Origin: an uncultured Clostridia bacterium
GTDB taxonomy: Bacteria > Bacillota > Clostridia > Oscillospirales > Acutalibacteraceae
Length of the DNA: 6,147 nt
Assembly: GCA_937888485.1 (NCBI GenBank)
Contig: CALAQQ010000167.1
Coordinates: forward strand, 1 to 6,147
Direction: 5' to 3'
Part shown: piece by piece, positions 1 to 5,934 of the stretch
How the letters are laid out: every line of letters starts with the position of its first letter
Numbering within the stretch: the stretch's first letter is position 1
Notes under the pieces: model-generated
The model's database searches: none
Told to the model about the DNA's origin: nothing
What the model saw: the letters and a program-made list of their open reading frames with translations, nothing else
Made by a program: the position numbers and the translations under genes

Positions 1-1070
1 TTATATTTTTCCATATAATAAGGATCTGCAACAAGATCTTCGGGATATTCGGATGAAATAGCAAGTTCAGCACCGAGAATCATCATGAAGTTTGCATTCT
101 CGTTTTTGTTGATATATTCTTCCATGAAATAGGGATAGTCACCTGTAACCATTGTACCTGCAGCACCGTTACCAACACAGTGAATGGGAAGATTGATAAT
201 CCATGTTTCTTTTTCGCCTTCAGCGTCGGGAACAAAACGGATTCTGTTGAGATTAGGGTCAAACACTTCGGGTTCACGCTTTTCTCTGATATATTCAGAA
301 GCATCAACAGTACCGAAATAAAGCTTACCTGTCTTCATATCGTTAACAGCATCAATCATTGACTGAACAGAAACTTCATAAAGATTTTCCATAAATTCGG
401 GATTCTTACCGCTGGGAAGCTCAAGACCGAAAAGATTTCTGAATGAAGATGTGAAAAGTGCACCTACGATATCACCGTTAAGACCAAAAGTATCAACGCA
501 GCTGTGCTGATGAAGTGCAGAAATATTGATGCTTGTAATGTCCCAATTCTGTGAATCAGCATAAGCCTGGAACTTTTCACGGATTACTTTTACTTCATTA
601 TTTGCAAGACCGAAAGTATCAACTGAAGCGAAAATGCTGATACCTCTGCCGTCAGAAATAGCTACTGTTCTGATTTTCTGATCGTCTCTCACTTCGTCAG
701 CAAGCTTTTTGGTTACGGAAAGGCTTCCGCCAACATAGTGCTCGTCGATAAGTTCTTTTCCTGTCTGAATCGAAGAATTATCATAACCGACCTTCCAAAC
801 TGCGCCTTCGGCAGGAGTTGAAAGGAATTCATCAGGTTTATGACCTTCATAGAAATTCTCAGACACATAATCATCTTTGTCTACAAAACTGCGGGGTTCA
901 AAAATAAGGTTTGCAATTCCGCTTACAACAGTATCAAGAAGCTTATCAACAACGCGATAAAAACCTCTTTCAAATTCAGATGTAACTTCTGTTCCTGCAT
1001 ATGCGGGAATTGCGAATGCCGACATAAGAACGGCAAGCGAAAGGACAATTGCGGTAATTTTCTTTGTCAT
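1..1070 (-). CDS. Secreted neutral/alkaline ceramidase-like hydrolase, 3'-partial
   Basis: The gene runs off the left edge: 356 codons are readable and no stop is reached. Residues 1-25 form a classic signal peptide (basic MTKK, hydrophobic core, AYA before G26), so the product is exported. Residues about 150-340 follow the order of the neutral/alkaline non-lysosomal ceramidase N-terminal domain: DTFGLANNEV (151-160); the HQHS motif (187-190) where the family has HTHS; a DPNLNRIRF strand (271-279); INLPIHCVG (292-300) where the family has an ACHP-type zinc histidine; and GDYP (310-313). Family members are zinc amidases that cleave the N-acyl bond of ceramide, but bacterial gut homologues are mostly uncharacterised, so the substrate is unknown. 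The family's HSGP is replaced by HSCVD, which makes this a divergent member. GGAGG at 1078-1082 sits 7 bases before the ATG. It is the last readable gene of the operon, 17 bases after the EIIC stop. The missing C-terminal part should hold further zinc ligands. Confidence 0.72.
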   Translation of the reverse strand, partial: MTKKITAIVLSLAVLMSAFAIPAYAGTEVTSEFERGFYRVVDKLLDTVVSGIANLIFEPRSFVDKDDYVSENFYEGHKPDEFLSTPAEGAVWKVGYDNSSIQTGKELIDEHYVGGSLSVTKKLADEVRDDQKIRTVAISDGRGISIFASVDTFGLANNEVKVIREKFQAYADSQNWDITSINISALHQHSCVDTFGLNGDIVGALFTSSFRNLFGLELPSGKNPEFMENLYEVSVQSMIDAVNDMKTGKLYFGTVDASEYIREKREPEVFDPNLNRIRFVPDAEGEKETWIINLPIHCVGNGAAGTMVTGDYPYFMEEYINKNENANFMMILGAELAISSEYPEDLVADPYYMEKY

Positions 1071-1087
1071 AATATAACCTCCATTAT

Positions 1088-2161
1088 TTAATCCATATTT
1101 TTAAGCTCCATGTCACCGAAGCTTATAAACTTTTTCTTACGCATGAATTCCGAAACAGCAAGAGAAATAAGTGCAGGAGCAATAAAATGCATAACAATTA
1201 TTTCAACAAGCACTACAACAGGATCAACTCCCGATTCTGTCATGGAAGCATACGTCATAAACTGACCTACAAGACCAGACGTTCCCATTCCCGAACCTGA
1301 TGCATGACAAGTCATTTTGAGAACAGCAGACGATACGGGACCGAGAATTGCACTTGCAACAATCGGAGGAATCCATATCTGGGGATGTTTTACTATGTTC
1401 GGCATCTGAAGCATAGATGTTCCGATACCCTGTGCTACCAAACCGCCGAATTTATTTTCTCGGTAACTTGTAACGGCAAAACCTATCATATTGGCGCTGC
1501 AACCGACCACTGCAGCACCTCCGGCTATTCCGGAAAGACCGAGAATTATTCCGAGAGCAGCTGAACTGATGGGCAGAGTAAGACAAATACCCATAACAAC
1601 AGAAACGACTATACCCATAACAATCGGCTGACGTTCCATGCCCCAGTTAATTATTTCGCCGATATATGTTGTTACGCTTGAAGCGGGTGGTCCTATAAAT
1701 AATCCTGCAGCACAACCTGTAATTATTGAAACAGCAGGTGTAACAATAATATCAAGCTTTGTTTTTCCGCCGACCAATTTGCCTGCCTGAATCGCAAAAA
1801 ACGCAGCAATAAATGCACACAGTGGGTCACCGGGACCGGAATAAAGCACTCCGCCGTCAGTGATAACCGTTCCGGCAAGTAATTTGGATGCAAATGCTCC
1901 TACCATACCTGCAACAGCAGCAGAAACACCTGTCAAAGGACTGGCTTTATATTTAAAAGCCATTCCGGCACCGATTCCTGCACCTGTCAATGATTTTGCA
2001 ATGGCAGCAACAGCAACAAGGTATGTTCCGACCTGATTATCAATAAACCCGCCGATCTGCTCAATAATCGTTCCGATTATCAGCGTAGCAAACAATCCGA
2101 GTGCCATGCCGGACAAACCGTCAACAAAAATATAATTAAAAATATCTCTTAATTTTTTCAT
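1088..2161 (-). CDS. PTS EIIC-like membrane protein (PTS_EIIC_2 / PfoR type)
   Basis: A 357-residue polytopic membrane protein, almost entirely hydrophobic, with about 8-10 predicted transmembrane stretches and a basic C-terminal tail (RKKK at 341-344). Conserved-looking blocks are GPGDP (109-113), the RQPIVMGIVVSVVMG stretch (177-191), NMIGFAVTSYRENKFGG (224-240), AQGIGTSMLQMPNI (243-256) and GMGTSGLVGQF (291-301). These match my memory of the stand-alone EIIC family that includes clostridial PfoR, once named as a perfringolysin regulator. PTS EIIC proteins move sugars across the membrane with phosphorylation by EIIB, but no EIIA or EIIB domain is fused here or encoded nearby, so transport is inferred and the ligand is unknown. 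The chosen ATG overlaps the stop of the upstream esterase gene as TGATG. An in-frame TTG lies one codon earlier, and no strong ribosome site is seen, which suggests translational coupling to the upstream gene. Confidence 0.82.
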   Translation of the reverse strand: MKKLRDIFNYIFVDGLSGMALGLFATLIIGTIIEQIGGFIDNQVGTYLVAVAAIAKSLTGAGIGAGMAFKYKASPLTGVSAAVAGMVGAFASKLLAGTVITDGGVLYSGPGDPLCAFIAAFFAIQAGKLVGGKTKLDIIVTPAVSIITGCAAGLFIGPPASSVTTYIGEIINWGMERQPIVMGIVVSVVMGICLTLPISSAALGIILGLSGIAGGAAVVGCSANMIGFAVTSYRENKFGGLVAQGIGTSMLQMPNIVKHPQIWIPPIVASAILGPVSSAVLKMTCHASGSGMGTSGLVGQFMTYASMTESGVDPVVVLVEIIVMHFIAPALISLAVSEFMRKKKFISFGDMELKNMD

Positions 2162-2784
2162 CAATCATTCATTTCATCAAGTAAAGCGTTAAATGCATTT
2201 GCATAAATATCACCAATAAATTCAGAACCGTTGTCATTCGGATGAACTCCATCTTCAGACCAATTTAAATCGTCCTCACCGATACTTGCAGAAGCGAATA
2301 ATCCGTCAAGAGGAACATACAAATCAGCGAACTCTTTAGCAAGTTTTCTGATAATATCTATTTTGGGATTAAGGTCTACCCTGAAATATTCCTTTTCAGG
2401 TGCATAAAGAAGAAACGGTTCAAGAATGATAATTCTTGCATTTGTCTTTTCTTTAATTTCAGTCAGAACCTTGCGGTAATTTTCCTCAAAAATATCATTT
2501 CCGAGCCATTTTCTGTTATCCGCTCTGTGCCATGTATCATTGATACCGATAAGTATCGATACAACGTCGGGCTGAATATCAACAAAATCACTCTGAACCC
2601 TGTTAACAAGGTCAATTGTCTGATTTCCGCTGATACCGAGATTTATAAATTCAAAATCCACGTCAGGGTTATCTTCTCTTATATATTTAGCAGCATAAAA
2701 AGGATAACCTTTACCTAAGTCGTGATAATCCGAACGGTCTCTTCCCGCATCGGTTATTGAGTCGCCCTGAAAAAGTATTTTCAT
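2161..2784 (-). CDS. SGNH/GDSL-type esterase, cytoplasmic
   Basis: A complete 207-residue SGNH hydrolase of the GDSL_2 type. All four catalytic blocks are visible: block I GDSIT with nucleophile S9; block II NLGISGN (48-54) with the oxyanion-hole glycine; block III GIND (80-83) with N82; block V DGVHP (178-182) with D178 and H181. The length is normal for a single-domain member. There is no signal peptide, so it should act in the cytoplasm. The opening FQGDSITDAGRDRSDYHDLG resembles a carbohydrate-esterase-like branch that often removes acetyl groups from sugars or oligosaccharides; that substrate class is an inference. It is the second gene of the operon, 10 bases after the aldo/keto reductase stop, and its own TGA overlaps the EIIC ATG. 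The start is the ATG placed 6 bases after GAGGTG. The in-frame GTG at 2793 belongs to that ribosome site, so it is not taken as the start. Confidence 0.9.
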   Translation of the reverse strand: MKILFQGDSITDAGRDRSDYHDLGKGYPFYAAKYIREDNPDVDFEFINLGISGNQTIDLVNRVQSDFVDIQPDVVSILIGINDTWHRADNRKWLGNDIFEENYRKVLTEIKEKTNARIIILEPFLLYAPEKEYFRVDLNPKIDIIRKLAKEFADLYVPLDGLFASASIGEDDLNWSEDGVHPNDNGSEFIGDIYANAFNALLDEMND

Positions 2785-2790
2785 ATCATT

Positions 2791-2796
2791 CACCTC
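2791..2796 (-). promoter_or_regulatory. Ribosome binding site of the SGNH esterase gene
   Basis: GAGGTG lies 6 bases before the ATG at 2784. It contains the in-frame GTG that would otherwise add three residues to the protein, and so decides the start. Confidence 0.8.
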
Positions 2797-3901
2797 AAAA
2801 TTGATCTTTAACCTTACGAAGCATTTCTATGATTTTTATATGTTGCGGGCAGGCATTTTCGCATCTTCCGCATTTCTTGCAAAGAGAAGCATTCGACTCT
2901 ATATCGGGGAACACTTCCTTGACAAGCCTTCTTCCGCCTTCTGTAATTTTGTTGAAAGCTGAGAAAACCCTCGGAATTTCAACACCCTCGGGACAAGGCA
3001 TGCAGTATTCACAGCCTGTACAGGGAACAAGATTCATTTCATCAAAAATGCGCTTTGCTTCCGTAAGCATTTCAAGTTCCGTATCGGAAAGCATTCCAGG
3101 ATTTGATACATCAGCGTAAGAAAGGTTATCATCAACCATCTGCTCGCTGCCCATTCCGCTGAGAAGCATACCTACACCGGGAAAATTCCAGACAAAATCA
3201 AGTGCCCATTCAACGGGAGTTTTTTCATCCGAAAGAACAGCCGCAACTTTTTCATGAGGTGATGCAAGCTTTCCTCCGAGAAGGGGTTCCATAACTATAA
3301 CGCCTAAACCCTTTGAAGCCGCATATTCAAGACCTTCAACGCCCGCCTGATAATCAACATCTATATAATTGAACTGAATCTGACAAAATTCAAAACCGTC
3401 ATATGAATCGATTATCTTTTTGAAGACATCAAGATCATCATGGAATGAAAAACCAAGATGTTTTATTTTTCCTTCAGCAAGCTTTTTTTCAAGCTTGGGA
3501 AGAATATCATACTTGAGAACTTTGGTTTCCCATGATTCATTGTTTACAGCATGAAGAAGATAAAAATCAATATATTCAGTATCAAGCTTTGAAAGCTGTT
3601 CGTTAAATATTTTTTCAACATCTTCTTCGCAGTTAACACTCCACAAAGGAAGCTTCGTTGCTAAATAAGCCTTGTTTCTGTAACCGTCTTTAAGTGCCTT
3701 TCCGACAAGTATCTCACTTTGTCCGTTATGATAACCGAATGCGGTATCAAGATAATTAATTCCGTTATCAATACCTTTACGGATAATTCTTATTGCCTCG
3801 GCTTCATCAATCGCATCATTTTCGGTTACAGGCAATCTCATGCACCCGAAACCGAGAGCAGAAACTTCAACACCGGTTTTTCCGAGCACTCTGTATCTCA
3901 T
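2795..3901 (-). CDS. Aldo/keto reductase with C-terminal 2x[4Fe-4S] ferredoxin domain
   Basis: A 368-residue protein made of an NAD(P)H-dependent aldo/keto reductase barrel (about 1-285) followed by a ferredoxin-like region (about 290-360). The AKR catalytic tetrad is intact: D52 (LDTAFGY), Y57, K83 (ATK) and H117 (YLLH). The C-terminal part carries two cysteine clusters, C294-C297-C300-C303-P and C341-C344-C347-C351-P, each able to hold a [4Fe-4S] centre. This architecture is common in strict anaerobes, where the clusters are thought to exchange electrons with a ferredoxin-type partner; the physiological substrate is generally unknown. No signal peptide is seen, so it is cytoplasmic. It is the first gene of the minus-strand operon, directly behind the promoter at 3926-3954. 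The start is the ATG 6 bases after GAGGTGAT. An in-frame GTG at 3910 is part of that ribosome site and was rejected as a start. Confidence 0.92.
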   Translation of the reverse strand: MRYRVLGKTGVEVSALGFGCMRLPVTENDAIDEAEAIRIIRKGIDNGINYLDTAFGYHNGQSEILVGKALKDGYRNKAYLATKLPLWSVNCEEDVEKIFNEQLSKLDTEYIDFYLLHAVNNESWETKVLKYDILPKLEKKLAEGKIKHLGFSFHDDLDVFKKIIDSYDGFEFCQIQFNYIDVDYQAGVEGLEYAASKGLGVIVMEPLLGGKLASPHEKVAAVLSDEKTPVEWALDFVWNFPGVGMLLSGMGSEQMVDDNLSYADVSNPGMLSDTELEMLTEAKRIFDEMNLVPCTGCEYCMPCPEGVEIPRVFSAFNKITEGGRRLVKEVFPDIESNASLCKKCGRCENACPQHIKIIEMLRKVKDQF

Positions 3902-3907
3902 TTTTAT

Positions 3908-3913
3908 CACCTC
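3908..3913 (-). promoter_or_regulatory. Ribosome binding site of the aldo/keto reductase gene
   Basis: GAGGTG, continuing as GAGGTGAT, is a near-perfect anti-16S match 6 bases before the ATG at 3901. It decides for that ATG over the in-frame GTG it contains. Confidence 0.8.
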
Positions 3914-3925
3914 TATATCTATGGT

Positions 3926-3954
3926 ATTATAACATACAAAAAATCTAAAAACAA
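3926..3954 (-). promoter_or_regulatory. Sigma-A-type promoter of the four-gene minus-strand operon
   Basis: Reading leftwards, the -35 TTGTTT (3949-3954) is followed after exactly 17 bases by a perfect -10 TATAAT (3926-3931), preceded by TG one base upstream (extended -10). Transcription would start near 3919, leaving a leader of under 20 bases before the aldo/keto reductase ATG. No operator or riboswitch-sized leader is visible, so any regulation would have to act at or upstream of the promoter. Confidence 0.75.
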
Positions 3955-3965
3955 CCCCAAAATAA

Positions 3966-3994
3966 TTTATAAAATGTTCAGTATCGGTTAAAAT
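3966..3994 (+). promoter_or_regulatory. Possible promoter of the small protein gene
   Basis: TTTATA (3966-3971), a 17-base spacer and TAAAAT (3989-3994) give a plausible but weak sigma-A promoter. The predicted start would lie near 4001, at the ribosome site, a short-leader geometry like that of the other promoters here. It is divergent from, and does not overlap, the operon promoter at 3926-3954. The region is AT-rich, so a chance match is possible. Confidence 0.35.
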
Positions 3995-4000
3995 TGATAT

Positions 4001-4006
4001 GAGGTG
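4001..4006 (+). promoter_or_regulatory. Ribosome binding site of the small protein gene
   Basis: GAGGTG is placed 6 bases before the ATG at 4013. It contains an in-frame GTG (4004) that would lengthen the protein by three residues; the ribosome site geometry makes the ATG the start. Confidence 0.75.
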
Positions 4007-4012
4007 TTTTAT

Positions 4013-4207
4013 ATGTTGGATTTCAACGGAATTCCGCAGGGTTTAGGAATGGCTTTGACAAAAAACAGCAAAGCAATGATTAATTTCTCAAACATGACAA
4101 ACGATGAAAAAAAGAAAATAATTGAGCTTACACGCTCCGTCCGTTCCAAAGGAGAAATGGAAAGAATAGTTAATAAACTCGAAAAAGGAAAAAACGAATT
4201 CTTTTAA
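4013..4207 (+). CDS. Small hypothetical protein, 64 residues
   Basis: A short, well-formed gene with its own ribosome site, a possible promoter and a hairpin terminator just behind its TAA. The product opens with a small glycine/hydrophobic section (GIPQGLGMALTKNSKAM, residues 5-21). An acidic-to-basic helical part follows, with a NDEKKKIIELTRSVRSK stretch (29-45) and an SKGEMERIVNKL-type end (44-55). It is soluble and highly charged, with no signal peptide, membrane segment, cysteines or histidines. The layout (LGMALxxN..AM..F, then a DEKK helix, then a SKxEM..xV motif) resembles small conserved proteins I recall from other Clostridia that have no assigned function. I cannot name a family, and no function should be inferred. 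It stands alone between a divergent operon and a convergent PHP gene. Confidence 0.72.
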   Translation: MLDFNGIPQGLGMALTKNSKAMINFSNMTNDEKKKIIELTRSVRSKGEMERIVNKLEKGKNEFF

Positions 4208-4208
4208 A

Positions 4209-4244
4209 AACAGGTGTGCATTACAAATCAAATGCACACCTGTT
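4209..4244. terminator. Bidirectional rho-independent terminator
   Basis: A perfect 14-bp inverted repeat (4209-4222 with 4231-4244; core CAGGTGTGCATT) with an 8-base loop fills the 39-base gap between two convergent genes. The stop of the small protein gene ends at 4207 and the stop of the PHP gene is at 4247-4249. On the minus strand the stem is followed by TTTTT, a good terminator tail for the PHP gene. On the plus strand the tail is TTCCTTATTTCTC, which is weaker but still T-rich. Confidence 0.85.
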
Positions 4245-4246
4245 CC

Positions 4247-4918
4247 TTATTTCTCAAAAATCTTCAGTTCGTATTTCCCGTTGCGAAGAGCCTGTGCAAC
4301 CTGATAGGAATCGGTAAGATATTCTTCAAAATAAACTCCGCCGGGTTCAAGAGTAAGATTACCGTGGAAATCCGAACCGGAAAGTTTGCGAAGGGAATAT
4401 TTTTCCGCCCATCTGTATGCGATATCATTGCTTGAGTTATGGTCGCCGTGACCGTTATAAACTTCAATTCCGTCAACCATATTATGGTCGATAACTGTCA
4501 TTGTATGTCTGAACGGATGAGCCTGGAAAACAATCAGATTATGTTCATCGGCAAAGGGTCTGAATTGTTCAGGGCTTTCAAAATGAATAAGATCATATTT
4601 TTTAACAAAATCTTCATCGAAACCATAGACAAGATAATCGTTATCGTTTTCAAGGAAGCGGATTTCCATACCAAGAATTATATGGAAGTTTTCATCTTCA
4701 AATTTCTTTGCACTTCTGTATCCCGAAAGATATTTTTCAACCTGTTCTTCATATGTACCGCCGTGTCTTGAAAACTGAAGAACGCTGACATGGTCAGTTA
4801 TGCAAAGACCGTTATAGCCGAGTTCTTTGTATCTTTTTACAATTTCTTCAGCAGGAACTCTGCTGCAGGAACTTGCTTCTTTGGTATGAATATGTGTATC
4901 AAAAAGGAAACCTTTCAT
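4247..4918 (-). CDS. PHP-domain metal-dependent hydrolase
   Basis: A 223-residue stand-alone PHP (polymerase and histidinol phosphatase) domain protein. Metal-binding motifs appear in family order: DTHIHT (7-12, H9 and H11), TDH (41-43), GMEI (83-86, E85), QAHP (132-135, H134) and GSDFH (181-185, D183 and H185). PHP proteins use a two- or three-metal centre to hydrolyse phosphoesters. Stand-alone members include nucleotide or oligonucleotide phosphatases and histidinol phosphatase, but nothing here fixes the substrate, and no histidine or tryptophan genes are nearby. It is cytoplasmic, with no signal peptide. The ATG is preceded 8 bases upstream by a perfect AGGAGG (4927-4932) and by a strong promoter at 4939-4967. 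It is monocistronic, ending at the shared hairpin terminator, and is transcribed divergently from spoIIGA. Confidence 0.88.
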   Translation of the reverse strand: MKGFLFDTHIHTKEASSCSRVPAEEIVKRYKELGYNGLCITDHVSVLQFSRHGGTYEEQVEKYLSGYRSAKKFEDENFHIILGMEIRFLENDNDYLVYGFDEDFVKKYDLIHFESPEQFRPFADEHNLIVFQAHPFRHTMTVIDHNMVDGIEVYNGHGDHNSSNDIAYRWAEKYSLRKLSGSDFHGNLTLEPGGVYFEEYLTDSYQVAQALRNGKYELKIFEK

Positions 4919-4938
4919 TCAATCATCCTCCTGTTGGT

Positions 4939-4967
4939 ATTATATACCTCTTAAATTCAATATTCAA
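4939..4967 (-). promoter_or_regulatory. Sigma-A-type promoter of the PHP hydrolase gene
   Basis: Reading leftwards, the -35 TTGAAT (4962-4967), a 17-base spacer and a perfect -10 TATAAT (4939-4944) are seen. The start would be near 4932, at the edge of the AGGAGG ribosome site, giving a leader of about 15 bases. It shares the string TATAATACCA with the operon promoter at 3926-3954. Its -35 lies 27 bases from the putative -35 of the divergent spoIIGA promoter. Confidence 0.72.
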
Positions 4968-4993
4968 TAGAAAATTATTTTTTTATGCCCCGA

Positions 4994-5002
4994 AATGACA
5001 AA
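4994..5002 (-). promoter_or_regulatory. Candidate Spo0A box
   Basis: The minus strand reads TTTGTCATT, which matches 7 of 9 positions of the Spo0A box consensus TTTGTCRAA as I recall it. It covers the putative -35 of the spoIIGA promoter, the place where Spo0A~P binds at the Bacillus subtilis spoIIG promoter. A second clear box was not found. A short degenerate match alone would be weak; its position is what supports it. Confidence 0.4.
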
Positions 5003-5028
5003 TTTCATATCGGCAACAAGTTTATAAT
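4995..5028 (+). promoter_or_regulatory. spoIIG-type promoter with 22-base spacer
   Basis: ATGACA (4995-5000, 5 of 6 to the -35 consensus) and a perfect TATAAT (5023-5028) are separated by exactly 22 bases. The B. subtilis spoIIG operon is known for this arrangement: a sigma-A promoter with a 22-base spacer that fires only when Spo0A~P is bound next to or over the -35. A normal 17-base spacing would put AAATTT at -35, which has no resemblance to consensus. The predicted start near 5035 lies just before the ribosome site at 5041. Confidence 0.65.
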
Positions 5029-5040
5029 TATCAATGTTAT

Positions 5041-5048
5041 GGAGGTGA
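5041..5048 (+). promoter_or_regulatory. Ribosome binding site supporting the spoIIGA TTG start
   Basis: GGAGGTGA, a near-complete anti-16S match, lies so that GGAGG is 7 bases before the TTG at 5053. The next in-frame ATG is 16 codons downstream, inside the first membrane segment, so the TTG is the credible start. Confidence 0.82.
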
Positions 5049-5052
5049 ACAA

Positions 5053-5934
5053 TTGAAAACGGTTGTGTATGCCGACATTCTGATTATTATCAATTTTTTA
5101 ATGAATTATCTTCTGCTGAGAGCAGATGCAATTTTAACCGGATTCGGATTCAAGTCTGTAAGACTATTGATTTCTTCGTTTGTAGGCAGCCTTTTTTCGC
5201 TGATAATTTTTATCGAAAATATACCCTCGTCAATCAATACAATTATTAAAATAATTTACATGGTAATAATGTTATTAATCGCGTTCCGATTTAAATCATT
5301 AAAGATTTTTATCAGACATTTTCTGACATTTTTTGCTGTAAACATGATTTTTGCCGGAATCATGCTTGCGATGAATATTTTCTTATTTCCGAACACATCA
5401 TTGTTCAACAACGGAATTGTATATTTTGATATTGACATCATTACATTGACAATAATTTCAGTCATATGCTATCTGTTTATCTATATATTTAATGTTGTTA
5501 TACATAACAAAACTCCTCACGGATGTATTTACAGCATCAAAATCATTTATAACGGTAAATCCGTTGAAGGCAAAGCGCTTTATGATTCAGGAAATACCCT
5601 TTGCGATTGTTTTTCGGGAAAACCGGTTGTTATCGCAGATGAAAAGTTTATCAAAAAACTAACAGAAAATGATAAATTGGAAAACATGAAAAACTACAGA
5701 CTTATTCCGTTTTCTACTATCAGCGGTAACGGAACAATTCCTGCATTCATGGCGGACTGTGTAGAAATATATGTTTCGGGAAATAAATACAACGTTGAAA
5801 ATGTTTACATAGGGTTAACTGAAAATAAAATTATTTCGGGTGACTATTCAGCGCTGTTAGGCTCACCGTTTTTTGATTTAATTTCCGACAATAAACTCAA
5901 ATTACAAGGAGGAGAATATGAGAAAAAAAGATAA
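5053..5934 (+). CDS. spoIIGA: Sigma-E processing peptidase SpoIIGA
   Basis: A 293-residue membrane-bound aspartic protease that activates the mother-cell sigma factor by removing the pro-sequence of pro-sigma-E. The N-terminal half has five likely membrane segments (about 5-23, 36-55, 63-80, 88-112 and 126-150), starting with the typical VYADILIIINFLMNYLLL. The C-terminal half is the protease domain. Its catalytic motif LYDSGNTL holds Asp178, aligned with the DTGN motif of the B. subtilis protein. YRLIPF (215-220) and the ALLGSPFF stretch (267-274) follow as in the family. The length is slightly short of the roughly 310 residues of the B. subtilis protein. The TTG start is set by the ribosome site at 5041. 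The last 17 bases overlap the start of sigE, so the protease and its substrate are translationally linked. Sporulation control by Spo0A is suggested by the 22-base-spacer promoter upstream. Confidence 0.93.
   Translation: MKTVVYADILIIINFLMNYLLLRADAILTGFGFKSVRLLISSFVGSLFSLIIFIENIPSSINTIIKIIYMVIMLLIAFRFKSLKIFIRHFLTFFAVNMIFAGIMLAMNIFLFPNTSLFNNGIVYFDIDIITLTIISVICYLFIYIFNVVIHNKTPHGCIYSIKIIYNGKSVEGKALYDSGNTLCDCFSGKPVVIADEKFIKKLTENDKLENMKNYRLIPFSTISGNGTIPAFMADCVEIYVSGNKYNVENVYIGLTENKIISGDYSALLGSPFFDLISDNKLKLQGGEYEKKR

Noticed and set aside
83..307. Minus-strand 74-codon open frame inside the ceramidase-like gene
   Set aside because: It is a shifted frame of the real gene, which reads through this stretch with family motifs; it has no ribosome site.
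840..1091. Plus-strand open frame opposite the ceramidase-like gene
   Set aside because: Its translation is low in complexity and shows no domain, and it lies antisense to a well-supported gene with signal peptide and family motifs.
3902..3910. GTG at 3910 as the start of the aldo/keto reductase (and likewise GTG at 2793 and 4004 for two other genes)
   Set aside because: Each GTG is part of a GAGGTG ribosome site placed 6 bases before an ATG, so it cannot be both ribosome site and start.
3719..3991. Plus-strand open frame across the start of the aldo/keto reductase gene
   Set aside because: It runs antisense over catalytic AKR motifs and the operon promoter, and its protein has no recognisable features.
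3902..4012. Riboswitch or operator in the divergent gap between the operon and the small protein gene
   Set aside because: After the two promoters and ribosome sites are placed, too little sequence remains, and I found no clear inverted repeat or conserved aptamer-like structure.
4439..4771. Plus-strand 110-codon open frame opposite the PHP gene
   Set aside because: It is antisense to PHP metal-binding motifs and looks like a mirror of coding sequence, without a ribosome site or promoter.
4985..4995. Second Spo0A box upstream (TGCCCCGAA)
   Set aside because: Only 5 of 9 positions fit the consensus, which is expected by chance in a short search.
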